A stretch of DNA of 64,000 bases from Proteiniclasticum aestuarii (GTDB lineage: Bacteria > Bacillota > Clostridia > Clostridiales > Clostridiaceae), in NCBI RefSeq assembly GCF_017368455.1, contig NZ_JAFNJU010000005.1:124001-188000 (forward strand), written 5' to 3'. The notes beneath the pieces were generated by a model, which did not search any database, was not told where the DNA came from, and saw only the letters and a list, made by a program, of their open reading frames with translations. Positions 31,955-41,491 of this stretch are shown here, piece by piece. Positions within the stretch are counted from its first letter, which is position 1; each line of letters starts with the position of its first letter. The translations under genes were made by a program, and so were the position numbers.

Positions 31955-32806
31955 CTACTTTCCGATGATTCTCTCCACGCAAATGCCCACAAGACCTTTT
32001 CCGGTATGCACGCCCAGTGCAGGGCTGATCTGATCGTATTCCAGGCTCAGGATGCCTGGAAGATCCTTGATGCGCTCCACGATCTTCTGCGCTTCCTTCT
32101 TTGCGCCCCCATGCATGACCCAGACTCTGCATTTTGTCTTTTCCAGATTGTCCTTCAGGATATCGATGAGCTTGCTGTAGGCCTGGTTGGTTCCTCTGGC
32201 CTTGTCCACGGTGTAATAGACACCTTCTTCGTTGACGGAGATGATGGGTTTGATGTTCAGCATCTGACCGATGGTACCGGAAACCTTGCCGATTCTGCCT
32301 CCTTTGATGAGATACTCAAGGGTTGACAGGCAGTAATAGGTATCTACGGTTTTTCTCTGCTTCGGCAGAGCTTCCTTGATTTCACTGAAGCTCTTGCCTT
32401 CTCTGACCATCTTGGCCGCATTCAGTGCCTGAATGCCTTCTGCCATGGACAGATTGAGGGTATCAAAGATGAAGGTCTCGATTTCAGGGTGTTCCTGAGC
32501 CACCAGCTTCACGGAGTTGGCTGTCCCGGACAGTCCTCCTGAAATGAGAACACCGATGGCATGGGTATAACCTTCAGCCACCAGATCTTTGAATAGCTGA
32601 TCAATGTCTACGCCTTTAGGAAGGCTGGTCTTGGGCACTTCTTTCTCAAAGTTCTCATAGACGGTGTCCGCACTGATTTCCACACGGTCCCGATAGGTTG
32701 CGTCTTTGTATATGATCTGCAGCGGCAGAATTCTGATTCCGTATTCCTCAAGATCCTTATCACGCAGGTCACAGGCGCTATCTGTAAATATTGCTATTTT
32801 TTCCAT
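31955..32806 (-). CDS. DegV family fatty-acid-binding protein
   Basis: 283 residues. DegV proteins (FakB type) bind a fatty acid for phosphorylation by FakA kinase and feed it into phospholipid synthesis. Features: IFTDSACDL near the N-terminus, TSLPKGVDI, the ligand loop VLISGGLSGTANSV, and C-terminal SPALGVHTGKGLVGI. Length matches. Ribosome site CGGAGGA precedes the ATG. The thiT promoter begins a few bases after its stop. No fakA is seen in this window. Confidence 0.92.
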   Translation of the reverse strand: MEKIAIFTDSACDLRDKDLEEYGIRILPLQIIYKDATYRDRVEISADTVYENFEKEVPKTSLPKGVDIDQLFKDLVAEGYTHAIGVLISGGLSGTANSVKLVAQEHPEIETFIFDTLNLSMAEGIQALNAAKMVREGKSFSEIKEALPKQRKTVDTYYCLSTLEYLIKGGRIGKVSGTIGQMLNIKPIISVNEEGVYYTVDKARGTNQAYSKLIDILKDNLEKTKCRVWVMHGGAKKEAQKIVERIKDLPGILSLEYDQISPALGVHTGKGLVGICVERIIGK

Positions 32807-33011
32807 TAAATATTCCTCCGAAAGAGTTTATTTGTATCAAGTATACCACTTGGAATTAGGTGTAGCAATGAAGAGAAGGTGAATACCCTGAGAAGAAAAG
32901 TAGTACAGAGATTCGCGGAATCCACTATAGATGGTGCCTTACGTGCCTACTATTTTTCAGACGCTTATAGTAGAATGAAAGACAGATACTATATTTGAAA
33001 GGGTGATGAAT

Positions 33012-34448
33012 TTGAAAATAACCATCGGACAGAAAGAGAATGCGAAGCTGATTTTGGTATGCAAGGACCAGACCCATGAAGGTCTGGAAAAAGTCCTGGA
33101 GCAGCTGAAGGAGAAGGACCTGTTCAAGGGAGAAGCGGAAGAGCTGTTCAGTCATGTGGATATGGAAAGCGGCAAGGTTTCCGTATACCTGGGACTTGGA
33201 GAAGAGGAGAAGGTGGATGAGGAGGCCCTTCGACTGGCAGCCTTCAAAGGAGCGAAGGAGCTTTCAAAGCTGAAGATCAGGAAAGCCTCCGCTAAGCTTC
33301 CGAAGTTCTCAGGTCTATGCTACAGAAAGTCCTCCAAAGCATTTGCGGAAGGGCTCTATCATGCGGAGTACCGATTTGATAAATATCTTTCCAAGAAGAA
33401 GGACTTCCATCTGGAAGAGGTCTCTCTGATTCTTCTGGAAGGAAAAGAGGAAAAGGTTCTTCCGGAGCTTTCTGAAATTGAAAACCTCATGGACGGGATC
33501 TTCCTGACAAGGAATCTCATCAATGAACCTGCCATAACCCTCACACCAGTAGCCTTAGCGAAAGCGGCAAAGGAAGAGCTGGAACCCCTGGGCGTGGAAG
33601 TGACGATCCTGGGAAGAGAAGCCTGCGAGAAGCTGGGCATGACAGCCTTCCTTTCCGTGGCGAAGGGATCCACCAATGAGCCTCAGGGTATCATCATGAG
33701 ATACAAGGGCGGAAAGGATGAAGCGCCCATCGGACTGGTAGGAAAAGGCGTCACCTTTGATACGGGTGGATACTCTCTCAAACCAGGACCTTCCATGATG
33801 ACCATGAACGGCGATATGGGAGGCTCTGGTGTCGTCATTGGGGCCATGAAGGCCATTGCCCTCAACAAGGTGAAAAGAAATGTGACAGCTGTGGTTCTGG
33901 CTACAGATAATGTGATTTCAGGGGATGCCTATGTGCCTGGAGATATTGTAGGTTCCATGGCGGGAAAGACCATCGAAATCCACAGCACCGATGCAGAAGG
34001 AAGACTCACTCTGGCGGATGCCGTCTATTACAGCATCAAGCATGAAGGGGTCAGTGAAGTGGTGGATGTGGCCACGCTTACAGGCGCATGCGTAGTGGCT
34101 CTGGGAGAGTTCAATACAGGTGCATTCACAAACAGCAAGGAACTCTACGGAAAAATCGAAAAAGCCGCAGAAGAGGCAGGAGAGCCTATGTGGCAGCTTC
34201 CATTATCCAAGGGATACAGAGACCTCATCAAAGGAGACCGGGGTGATCTTAAAAACACCGGTGGAAGATGGGGCGGAGCAAGTACCGCGGCAGCCTTCAT
34301 AGAAGCCTTTGTGGAAGATACGCCCTGGGTGCATCTGGATATCGCAGGAACTTCAGACATTGCTGCTGCAAGAGGATATCTGCCCAAGGGTGCCACAGGG
34401 ATGCCTGTGAAGACCCTGTACTACTATGCCAAGGGTGCAAAGAAGTAG
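33012..34448 (+). CDS. pepA: Leucyl aminopeptidase (M17)
   Basis: About 478 residues; cytosolic two-metal hexameric aminopeptidase. The N-terminal domain is followed from about residue 160 by the catalytic domain with metal and active-site motifs GKGVTFDTGGYSLKP, MNGDMGGSG and the family signature STDAEGRLTLADA. The GAAAGGGTG ribosome site best fits the TTG at 33012 (6 nt), though an ATG at 33006 is in frame and cannot be excluded. A second peptidase follows 44 bases downstream, so both may be one peptide-degradation operon. Confidence 0.94.
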   Translation: MKITIGQKENAKLILVCKDQTHEGLEKVLEQLKEKDLFKGEAEELFSHVDMESGKVSVYLGLGEEEKVDEEALRLAAFKGAKELSKLKIRKASAKLPKFSGLCYRKSSKAFAEGLYHAEYRFDKYLSKKKDFHLEEVSLILLEGKEEKVLPELSEIENLMDGIFLTRNLINEPAITLTPVALAKAAKEELEPLGVEVTILGREACEKLGMTAFLSVAKGSTNEPQGIIMRYKGGKDEAPIGLVGKGVTFDTGGYSLKPGPSMMTMNGDMGGSGVVIGAMKAIALNKVKRNVTAVVLATDNVISGDAYVPGDIVGSMAGKTIEIHSTDAEGRLTLADAVYYSIKHEGVSEVVDVATLTGACVVALGEFNTGAFTNSKELYGKIEKAAEEAGEPMWQLPLSKGYRDLIKGDRGDLKNTGGRWGGASTAAAFIEAFVEDTPWVHLDIAGTSDIAAARGYLPKGATGMPVKTLYYYAKGAKK

Positions 34449-34492
34449 ACGCTTAGACTATAGAGAATCAAACCATTTTGGAGGTGGGAAAT

Positions 34493-35569
34493 TTGTATTC
34501 GGAAAGAATTGAAAAACTGAGAGCCTTAATGAAGGAGAAGAATCTGACGCAGCTTCTGGTGACAGACACCGCATCCATTTTCTATCTCACTGGACGCTGG
34601 ATTGAAGCTGGAGAAAGACTTCTGGTTCTTCTCATCAGGCAGTCCGGAAAACCGGTGTTCTTCATCAATGAGCTGTTTCCGGAAAAAGAATCAGAGGACC
34701 TGGATTTTGTGTGGATCAAGGACACCACAGACTCCATTGCACTCCTTGCGGAAAAGCTGGAAAAGGAAGAGATACTCGGTATCGACAAGAATTGGCCATC
34801 GGGCTTTCTCATCCGCCTGATGGAAACCACAGGTTCAGCAAAGGTTGTGAATTCCTCACTGCTTCTGGATCTGATTCGGTCCAGGAAGGATGAAGAGGAG
34901 ATTCAGTTCATGAGAGAGGCATCCAGGCTCAATGACGATGCCATGACGATGCTCATCGATGCTCTGCATGAGGATATGACGGAAAAGGAGATGGAAGACA
35001 GGCTCAGAGAAATCTATGACAGCCTGGGCGCCGAAGGATTCTCCTTCACGCCCATCATCGCCTACGGAAAGAACGGGGCGAATCCTCATCATGAAAACAG
35101 TCACAGGCTGCTGAAAGAGGGCGATTCCGTGATTCTCGACATCGGATGCAGAAAAGACAACTATGCTTCGGATATGACAAGAACGGTATTCTACATGGAA
35201 GTGGATGAAAAAGCGAAAGAAGTCTATGAGACCGTCCTGGAGGCAAATCGGAAAGCCATTGACAAGGTGAAGCCTGGGATGAAATTCAGTGAGATCGACC
35301 AGGCGGCGAGAGCGGTCATTGAAGAGAAAGGCTATGGAAAATACTTCACCCACAGAACAGGTCACTCCATCGGCATTGAAGTGCATGAATATGGGGATGT
35401 GTCCTCAGCCAATGAGGATCTTCTGATGCCCGGTATGATCTTTTCCGTGGAGCCTGGCATCTATCTGGAAGGTGAACTGGGTGTGAGAATCGAGGATCTG
35501 GTTCTGGTGACGGAAGAGGGACATGAAGTCTTGAACAGTTATCCCAAGGATCTTCAGATCATCAGATAG
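34493..35569 (+). CDS. M24 Xaa-Pro peptidase (prolidase/aminopeptidase P)
   Basis: About 358 residues. A creatinase-type N-terminal domain (1-125) precedes a metal-binding pita-bread domain: SVILDIGCRKDNYASDMTRT, HRTGHSIGIEVHEYG, FSVEPGIYLEG and GVRIEDLVLV hold the metal ligands. It should cleave dipeptides or peptides at X-Pro bonds. It is the second M24 enzyme in the window (the other is at 20110) but of the shorter PepQ/YqhT-like form. Ribosome site GGAGGTG fits the TTG at 34493; an upstream in-frame TTG at 34478 overlaps the site. Confidence 0.92.
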   Translation: MYSERIEKLRALMKEKNLTQLLVTDTASIFYLTGRWIEAGERLLVLLIRQSGKPVFFINELFPEKESEDLDFVWIKDTTDSIALLAEKLEKEEILGIDKNWPSGFLIRLMETTGSAKVVNSSLLLDLIRSRKDEEEIQFMREASRLNDDAMTMLIDALHEDMTEKEMEDRLREIYDSLGAEGFSFTPIIAYGKNGANPHHENSHRLLKEGDSVILDIGCRKDNYASDMTRTVFYMEVDEKAKEVYETVLEANRKAIDKVKPGMKFSEIDQAARAVIEEKGYGKYFTHRTGHSIGIEVHEYGDVSSANEDLLMPGMIFSVEPGIYLEGELGVRIEDLVLVTEEGHEVLNSYPKDLQIIR

Positions 35570-35591
35570 CAGGGAATAGAAAATAGCATAA

Positions 35592-35621
35592 ATGAAAGCC
35601 TGGCGTGAGCCAGGCTTTTGC
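35592..35621. terminator. Terminator between peptidase and universal stress genes
   Basis: A 10-bp perfect GC-rich stem AAAGCCTGGC/GCCAGGCTTT with GTGA loop, then TG; converging genes on both sides. Confidence 0.8.
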
Positions 35622-35629
35622 TGTATGTG

Positions 35630-36496
35630 CTATTTCTTCTTCATTTCAGGCACAAGAAGAACAGAGGTATGGGCACGTCTTGCCAGGTTGTTACTGTTGC
35701 TTCCGATGAAGATGTCCTTGATGATCCCCTTACCCTGTCTGCCTAAGATGAGCAGATCCACATGGTTTTCTTCCACTACCCGGCTGATTTCTCTGAAAGG
35801 TCTACCCATTTCCAGAATAATCTCCACTTTAGTTGCGCCTTTTTCTTCCAGTCTCTTTTTCAGTTCTTCCAGTCTGTCCCGGTCAATCTGGTTGAATTCA
35901 ATGATTCTGTAGTCCAGATAGGGACTGATCTTGGAAATATCCTGAATGTGCATCAGTGTCACTTTGCGGATGCCCGCTTCCACCATTCTTTCGAGATACT
36001 GGAAGGCCTGGTGAGCATTTTCCGAGAAGTCTGTGGGGAACAGTATGTGACTTTCAGGGGATAACTCCGCAGGGACTGTGGAGAATTTTTCATCTTCTTC
36101 ATCGATCCTGACGATGAGAATCGGTTTACTTGGCATCTGGATCAGCTCGTAGGCGAATTCCGTATCGAAGATTCGTTTTCCCAGAGAAGATCTTTTTGCG
36201 CCGACCATTATGAGGGAGTCGTAAGTATCGTCATTCTGGACCAGCTTGTTGATGTCTTCCACGGGCAGATCCTGAAGTTCCAGTGTACGGGTTGTAAATC
36301 CTTCCTTCTCGATCTCTTTGAGGCTTTCTTCAATGACAAGAGGATCATATCCATCGATGAGTCTGTCACTGAGTGTCGTGATGTTATTGGCGACAACCAC
36401 TTCTTTTGCGCCTAGAAATTTCAGTGATCTGGCAAATTTCAGAACAAGATGATCATAGGGTAGTGTCTGGTTCACAACAAGTAATTTTTTAATCAT
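35630..36496 (-). CDS. Tandem universal stress protein
   Basis: 288 residues holding two UspA domains (about 1-140 and 148-285). Domain two has the ATP-binding end motif GRQGKGIIKDIFIGSNSN, the GxxG-x9-GS pattern of nucleotide-binding members; domain one ends IMVGAKRSSLGKRIFDTEF and lacks the full motif, so it is probably non-binding. Such proteins act in stress survival in the cytoplasm. Ribosome region is on the minus strand before the ATG at 36496 (GAAGGGGGC). Monocistronic. Confidence 0.9.
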   Translation of the reverse strand: MIKKLLVVNQTLPYDHLVLKFARSLKFLGAKEVVVANNITTLSDRLIDGYDPLVIEESLKEIEKEGFTTRTLELQDLPVEDINKLVQNDDTYDSLIMVGAKRSSLGKRIFDTEFAYELIQMPSKPILIVRIDEEDEKFSTVPAELSPESHILFPTDFSENAHQAFQYLERMVEAGIRKVTLMHIQDISKISPYLDYRIIEFNQIDRDRLEELKKRLEEKGATKVEIILEMGRPFREISRVVEENHVDLLILGRQGKGIIKDIFIGSNSNNLARRAHTSVLLVPEMKKK

Positions 36497-36629
36497 GTTT
36501 AATGCCCCCTTCGATTAAAGTATTCAGGTCTATACTCTTATTTTACCACTAATATATTGAATATTAAGATAATTTAACGGAAACTTTATTTTGTTAACGG
36601 TATATATGATTTTAATCATTTTACCATAT

Positions 36630-36657
36630 AAAAAAGGAGAGCTTGAGCTCTCCTTGC
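36630..36657 (-). terminator. Terminator of asnS
   Basis: Minus strand: AAGGAGAGCT/AGCTCTCCTT hairpin followed by TTTTATATGG. Confidence 0.85.
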
Positions 36658-36665
36658 CGGGTCTG

Positions 36666-38051
36666 CTAGAATTCTGCGTTGTTTGTAGTTCTTGGGAAAG
36701 GAATCACATCTCTGATGTTGGTCATGCCCGTGATGTACATGATGAGTCTTTCAAAACCGAGACCAAAACCAGCATGCTTGGTGCCGCCGAACTTTCTCAG
36801 TTCAAGATACCACCAGTAATCCTCTTTGTTTAGTCCCATTTCCTCGATTCGAGCAAGAAGGACATCCATTCTTTCCTCTCTCTGGGAACCTCCGATGATT
36901 TCACCGACGCCGGGTACCAGACAGTCCATAGCTGCTACGGTCTTTCCGTCATCGTTCTGTCTCATGTAGAAGGCCTTGATCTCCTTTGGATAGTCTGTGA
37001 CGAACACAGGCATCTTGAAGATCTCTTCTGTCAGGTATCTTTCATGCTCTGTCTGGAGATCGCTTCCCCAGGACACAGGATACTCGAATTTCTTGCCGGA
37101 TTTCTCCAGAAGCTCCACAGCTTCCGTATAGGTCACATGCTTGAAGTCGGATTCCACAAGGAAGTGCAGCCTCTCCAGGAGACCCTTGTCTATGAACTGG
37201 TTGAAGAAGGCCATTTCCTCAGGGGCTTCTTCGAGGCAGTAGCGGATGACATACTTCAGCATGTCTTCTGCCAGCTTCATATCATCCATCAGATCGGCAA
37301 AAGCGATCTCAGGTTCGATCATCCAGAACTCCGCCGCATGTCGTGCGGTATTGGAGTTTTCCGCTCTGAAGGTAGGTCCGAAGGTATACACATCCTTGAA
37401 TGCGAGGGCATAGGCTTCCGCATTGAGCTGTCCGGATACGGTAAGGTTGGATTCTTTTCCGAAGAAATCTTCCTTGTAATCCACTTTTCCGTCTTCCGTC
37501 AGCGGAGGATGAATGGGGTCAAGGGTGCTCACTCTGAACATTTCACCGGCACCTTCCGCATCGCTTCCGGTGATGATTGGGGTATGCACATAGACAAAGC
37601 CTCTTTCCTGGAAGAACTTGTGGATGGCAAAGGCAGCAAGGCTTCTGACTCTGAACACTGCAGAGTAGGTGTTGCCGCGTGGTCTCAGATGCGCGATGGA
37701 TCGCAGGTATTCAAAGGTATGTCTCTTTTTCTGCAGGGGGAAATCCGAGGAAGAGCTTCCTTCTAGAATGATCTCCGATGCCTTGATCTCAAAGGGCTGC
37801 TTCGCGTCCGGCGTATAGACCACTGTACCCGTTACGGTGAGAGCAGTGGCGATATGATACTTGGACACTTCCAGGAAGTTCTCCAGGGTCTCATCGAAGA
37901 CGATCTGTGCGTTCTTGAAGAACCCTCCATCATTGAGTTCAATGAAGCCGAAGGCTTTGGATACTCTTGAAGTTCTGATCCAGCCATTGAGTGTGACGAC
38001 CTGGCCTTCATAGTCTTTTGCGTTTCTGTATAATTCTTTGATTCTAACCAT
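36666..38051 (-). CDS. asnS: Asparaginyl-tRNA synthetase
   Basis: 461-residue class IIb synthetase. N-terminal OB-fold anticodon domain ([22 protein letters not shown]) and catalytic domain with motif 2 ([21 protein letters not shown]) and motif 3 ([15 protein letters not shown]), ending [16 protein letters not shown] and the lack of the extra AspRS domain support Asn specificity. A T-box leader with an Asn-type specifier gives independent support. Having asnS means tRNA-Asn is charged directly. Confidence 0.96.
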   Translation of the reverse strand: MVRIKELYRNAKDYEGQVVTLNGWIRTSRVSKAFGFIELNDGGFFKNAQIVFDETLENFLEVSKYHIATALTVTGTVVYTPDAKQPFEIKASEIILEGSSSSDFPLQKKRHTFEYLRSIAHLRPRGNTYSAVFRVRSLAAFAIHKFFQERGFVYVHTPIITGSDAEGAGEMFRVSTLDPIHPPLTEDGKVDYKEDFFGKESNLTVSGQLNAEAYALAFKDVYTFGPTFRAENSNTARHAAEFWMIEPEIAFADLMDDMKLAEDMLKYVIRYCLEEAPEEMAFFNQFIDKGLLERLHFLVESDFKHVTYTEAVELLEKSGKKFEYPVSWGSDLQTEHERYLTEEIFKMPVFVTDYPKEIKAFYMRQNDDGKTVAAMDCLVPGVGEIIGGSQREERMDVLLARIEEMGLNKEDYWWYLELRKFGGTKHAGFGLGFERLIMYITGMTNIRDVIPFPRTTNNAEF

Positions 38052-38099
38052 GATAATTCCTTCTTTCTATTCTTATTTTTTATAGTCTTTCATTTTTGT

Positions 38100-38361
38100 G
38101 TAAATAAAAAAGACCATCATCTCCATAAAGGGACGAGGATCTCGCGGTACCACCCAATTTACAAGGAAATAATTTCCTTGTCACTTTATCCTGTAACGGT
38201 GAGGTCCGTCTTTATGTACTCTTCTTTCCATAAAGATGCTCGGGGGCGTTTTTCATGAAAGGTCTTGCTGCTAAACTTTCACCATCATTAGCTCGCTATG
38301 GGCAGTTTCCTTTATTACTCTTCCCGTCTTCACAACTGATATTTGCGCTTTCGCTTCATTC
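38100..38361 (-). ncRNA. T-box leader of asnS
   Basis: Minus-strand leader with the near-perfect T-box GGGTGGTACCGCG (38155-38143), followed by a terminator hairpin with TTTTTT (end near 38103). An AGAGTA E-loop lies near 38321, and a likely specifier AAC (38250-38248) in AAAAACGCC fits tRNA-Asn(GUU). The specifier call is inference. Confidence 0.88.
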
Positions 38362-38390
38362 AGTATATAACAAAACCCCTTGACTGGCAA
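38362..38390 (-). promoter_or_regulatory. Promoter of the asnS T-box leader
   Basis: Minus strand: -35 TTGCCA (38390-38385), 17-nt spacer, -10 TATACT (38367-38362). The -35 lies inside the terminator hairpin of the upstream acetyltransferase gene. Confidence 0.65.
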
Positions 38391-38398
38391 GGGGGTAT
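38371..38398 (-). terminator. Terminator of the murC-acetyltransferase operon
   Basis: Minus strand: ACCCCCTTG with CAAGGGGT, 5-nt loop, then TTTTG; the T run is short. Confidence 0.6.
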
Positions 38399-38431
38399 AG
38401 GTGAGGTTCAGGTGCAGTCCGTGTACGGGAT

Positions 38432-38971
38432 CTATAGATGGAGGTCATACTCCAGCTGAAAATCCCGCGGGTCATTCTCGTAGTATTCCTTGTGGATTTC
38501 ACTGGCTTCTCTACAGCCTAAGGCGAAGTAGAAGTGCACGGTTTCTTCCGCGGAACCTGCGCAGATATAGAGCTTATCGGCTTTCCAGATCCGGGCGATA
38601 TCTGCCGCCTTCTGAAACAGCGCTTTTCCGATTCCTTTTCTGCGATGACTCAGGGTGATGAAGAGCTGGTCCAGCAGCACATGATGACAGGTTTTTCCGA
38701 AAAACGGCCTGTTCAGGGAAATGAATCCGAGAAGAGCTCCTTCTTCCGAAAAGGCACCGATGGCAGCGCCGTCATCTGACAGGGTCTTATGAAGAGCGTG
38801 AAGATGCGCTTCATAACCTTCCGGCCAGGTGGGGTCCTGGTAGCTGATGTCCACAAGAGATCTTCTTCCGTTAACTTCCCGGTAAGCACGATGAATGAAC
38901 TGGGAAGCGTCGATTTCGCTGATTCTATGGCATTCCTCCAGCTGAAGGGGTCGATAGATGATGTTATTCAT
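38432..38971 (-). CDS. GNAT-family acetyltransferase
   Basis: 179 residues. N-terminal strands, then the acetyl-CoA-binding signature around FITLSHRRKGIGKALFQKA (Q/RxxGxG/A) and LYICAGSAEETVHFYFALGC. It acetylates an amine on an unknown small molecule or protein. Ribosome site TGGAGGA precedes the ATG at 38971. It follows murC by 30 bases on the same strand, so they are probably cotranscribed, but nothing links its function to the cell wall. Confidence 0.87.
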   Translation of the reverse strand: MNNIIYRPLQLEECHRISEIDASQFIHRAYREVNGRRSLVDISYQDPTWPEGYEAHLHALHKTLSDDGAAIGAFSEEGALLGFISLNRPFFGKTCHHVLLDQLFITLSHRRKGIGKALFQKAADIARIWKADKLYICAGSAEETVHFYFALGCREASEIHKEYYENDPRDFQLEYDLHL

Positions 38972-39001
38972 GCTTTTCCTCCAGTGAAATCAGATCGTAT
39001 T

Positions 39002-40399
39002 CTACAGTAATTGCTTTTCAAGTAGTGGCTTCAGATATTCCGCCACCTTCACGGATTCGCCGGCGCCCATGGTGAGGACGATGTCTCCGGATCTTGCGAT
39101 GGATGCAAGATGCTTTGCGGCCTCTTCAAAGGTTTCAAAGTTCTTCGTTTCCACGGTCTTTCGACTGCGGATGGCATCACCCAGCTCCTGTGCACTGACA
39201 AGGCCTGTATCAGGCTCTCTTGCGGCATAGATGGGCAGAAGGGTCAGGCTGTCCACGCGGTCGAAGCACTCCACAAAGTCGTCAAAAAGAGCGCGGGTTC
39301 TTGTATAGGTATGAGACTGGAACACCACATGGACTTTTCTATGTTCCATTCTAAGGACCGTGTCGATGGCACTTGTCACTTCACCGGGATGATGGGCATA
39401 GTCATCGATGACCATGATGCCGTTTTCCGTGTAGAGATGCTGGAATCTCTTATCCACGCCCCTATAGGTTTCCAGACCTCTTTTGATGGCATCCATGCTT
39501 AAGCCTGAAGAAAGAGATGCACCGATGGCACCCAGCGCATTATAGATGTTGAATTCCCCGGGAACCTGAAGGGTCAGCTCAGTGAGAGGTTTACCCTGAT
39601 ACACGACTTTAAAACTTGGCTTCCCCAGAGGGCTGTAAGAAATCTCTTCCGCTCTCAGATCACCGTTTCTGATACCGAAGGTCAGAGTCTTGATGGTGGC
39701 ATCCTGAAGAACGTATGCCATATTGGCATCATCTGCATTGGCTACGACAATACCATCTTTTGGCATGACAGAGACATACACTCTGAAGGTATCCAGAATA
39801 TGATTGAGATCTCTGTAGTAATCCAGATGATCCGCTTCGATGTTCAGAATCAGCGCCACTTTTCCAGGAAACCTCAGAAAAGACTCCTTGTATTCACAGG
39901 CTTCTGTGATGAAGAAGTCGCTGTCCCCGATTCTGTAGTTTCCGCCGATGAGGGGCAGATTCGCTCCGACCAGTATGGTGGGGTCTACGTCCGCTGCCAG
40001 AGATATGGCGGAAAGCATGGAGGTGGTGGAGGTCTTGCCGTGGGTTCCGGTCACAGCGATGGAGTTTGTGAAGTTCTGGATGATGTGACCCAGAAACTCT
40101 GCTCGGTCATAGGTTGTGATCCCAAGCTCTCTGGCTTGCATTAGCTCTTCGTTGTCATCCCGTATGGCTGCGGTATAGACCACGATGTCCTGGTCTGTGA
40201 TGTTTTCTTTATGATGGCCGAAAAAAATGACGGCCCCTTTTTCTCTTAATCGTCTGACGTTGTCTGATTCTTTGAAATCAGATCCTGTGACTTTGATGTT
40301 GCTGTTCAGAAGGATGGCTGCCAGTCCGCTCATGCTGACTCCGCCGATTCCAATGAAATGCACCTTCTTGTTTTCGTATTCCTTTAAATCAAATAACAT
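39002..40399 (-). CDS. murC: UDP-N-acetylmuramate--L-alanine ligase
   Basis: About 465 residues. Cytoplasmic Mur ligase that adds the first amino acid, L-Ala, to UDP-MurNAc in peptidoglycan synthesis. Motifs: HFIGIGGVSMSGLA (N-terminal nucleotide-sugar domain), ATP loop GTHGKTSTTSM, EACEYKESFL and the C-terminal DDYAHHPGEV. Length is normal. The frame extends upstream but the AAGGAAG ribosome site fits the ATG at 40399. Its promoter faces that of purR. Confidence 0.96.
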   Translation of the reverse strand: MLFDLKEYENKKVHFIGIGGVSMSGLAAILLNSNIKVTGSDFKESDNVRRLREKGAVIFFGHHKENITDQDIVVYTAAIRDDNEELMQARELGITTYDRAEFLGHIIQNFTNSIAVTGTHGKTSTTSMLSAISLAADVDPTILVGANLPLIGGNYRIGDSDFFITEACEYKESFLRFPGKVALILNIEADHLDYYRDLNHILDTFRVYVSVMPKDGIVVANADDANMAYVLQDATIKTLTFGIRNGDLRAEEISYSPLGKPSFKVVYQGKPLTELTLQVPGEFNIYNALGAIGASLSSGLSMDAIKRGLETYRGVDKRFQHLYTENGIMVIDDYAHHPGEVTSAIDTVLRMEHRKVHVVFQSHTYTRTRALFDDFVECFDRVDSLTLLPIYAAREPDTGLVSAQELGDAIRSRKTVETKNFETFEEAAKHLASIARSGDIVLTMGAGESVKVAEYLKPLLEKQLL

Positions 40400-40421
40400 G
40401 ATCACACTTCCTTCCATTAAT

Positions 40422-40449
40422 ATCATAGTCTACATAGCTTAAATTTCAA
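40422..40449 (-). promoter_or_regulatory. Promoter of murC
   Basis: Minus strand: -35 TTGAAA (40449-40444), 16-nt spacer, -10 TATGAT (40427-40422). Confidence 0.6.
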
Positions 40450-40505
40450 AGATTTTTTTGAAAGGAATGCTAGCGTGAAGAAATGGAAAAAGATAAGGTC
40501 CCAAT

Positions 40506-40542
40506 ACGAATATTAGGTAGTATTATATTGTAAAACATTCGA
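40506..40542. promoter_or_regulatory. Candidate PurBox pair before purR
   Basis: CGAATATT (40507-40514) and AACATTCG (40534-40541) form an inverted repeat of CGAA-type boxes, as in the paired PurBoxes bound by Bacillus PurR. Position suggests purR autoregulation; murC could also be affected. Confidence 0.5.
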
Positions 40543-40589
40543 TAATGTTATAAAATTAGAAGAGATTAAATCCAGGTAGGAGGACCGTT

Positions 40590-41399
40590 ATGCAAAAATA
40601 TTCGAGAAACAGCCGAATAAGTGCCATTACAAAAATTCTGATTGAGAATCCCAATAAAATCATGAGTCTGAATTATTTTTCTGAAATGCTGAACGCGGCA
40701 AAATCCACAATCAGTGAAGATATTCTGGTCATCAGAGAAATCATGGAGACACTGGAAATGGGGATGATTGAAACCATCGCCGGAGCTACGGGTGGGGTCA
40801 GATATGTGGCGAGAATAGGAGAAGAGGAGGAAAAAGCCTTTGCGAATGCCATCTGCGAAACACTGAGGGATAAATCAAGAATTGTTCCCGGTAATTTCCT
40901 CTATATTACGGATATTATGCTGGATCCGACCATCGTCCATCGTGCGGGTGTGATTCTGGCTTCCAGATTCTCCAAAGCCAAAGCGGATTATGTGATCACA
41001 GTGGAGACCAAGGGCATTCCGCTGGCTTATGAAGTGGCCAGGTATCTGGGCGTACCACTGATCGTCGCCAGAAAGAACTCGAAAGTCACAGAAGGGACCA
41101 GCGTCACCATCAACTACGTATCCGGCACCACCGGAAGGCTCGGAAACATGGGACTGGCCAAGAGAACACTGAAGACCTCTTCCAGATGTCTTTTCATTGA
41201 TGACTTCTTAAGAGCTGGTGGTACAGTGAACGGCATCGCGGATCTTCTCAACGAGTTTGATTCGGAGCTCATCGGCATCGGTGTCCTGGTGGACAGCAAG
41301 GAAGTGGCCAAGAAGCTGCCGACTCCATACATTTCCCTTGTGGATTATCATGGTGTGGATGAAGAGGGCAATGTGGTCATGGAAGCATCTGAAAAATAG
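40590..41399 (+). CDS. purR: Purine operon repressor PurR (Bacillus type)
   Basis: 269 residues: N-terminal winged helix (SRNSRISAITKILIENPNKIMSLNYF, then AKSTISEDI) and a phosphoribosyltransferase-like domain that senses PRPP, with the PRPP loop CLFIDDFLRAGGTVNGI. It regulates purine synthesis genes and related functions by binding paired PurBoxes, unlike the LacI-type PurR of E. coli. Ribosome site GTAGGAGG. In Bacillus it sits directly before yabJ-spoVG-glmU-prs; here about 6 kb of sugar genes separate it from spoVG. Confidence 0.95.
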   Translation: MQKYSRNSRISAITKILIENPNKIMSLNYFSEMLNAAKSTISEDILVIREIMETLEMGMIETIAGATGGVRYVARIGEEEEKAFANAICETLRDKSRIVPGNFLYITDIMLDPTIVHRAGVILASRFSKAKADYVITVETKGIPLAYEVARYLGVPLIVARKNSKVTEGTSVTINYVSGTTGRLGNMGLAKRTLKTSSRCLFIDDFLRAGGTVNGIADLLNEFDSELIGIGVLVDSKEVAKKLPTPYISLVDYHGVDEEGNVVMEASEK

Positions 41400-41419
41400 A
41401 ATAGCGTATAAACGGAAAA

Positions 41420-41467
41420 ACAAGGAGCTGCCTGGGAAGATTATAACTTCCTGAGGCAGCTCCTTTC
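41420..41467. terminator. Bidirectional terminator between purR and uxuA
   Basis: AAGGAGCTGCCTGGGAAG (41422-41439) pairs with CTTCCTGAGGCAGCTCCTT (41447-41465) with one bulge. Confidence 0.85.
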
Positions 41468-41491
41468 GGGATTCTATGAGGGTTTTGGGAA

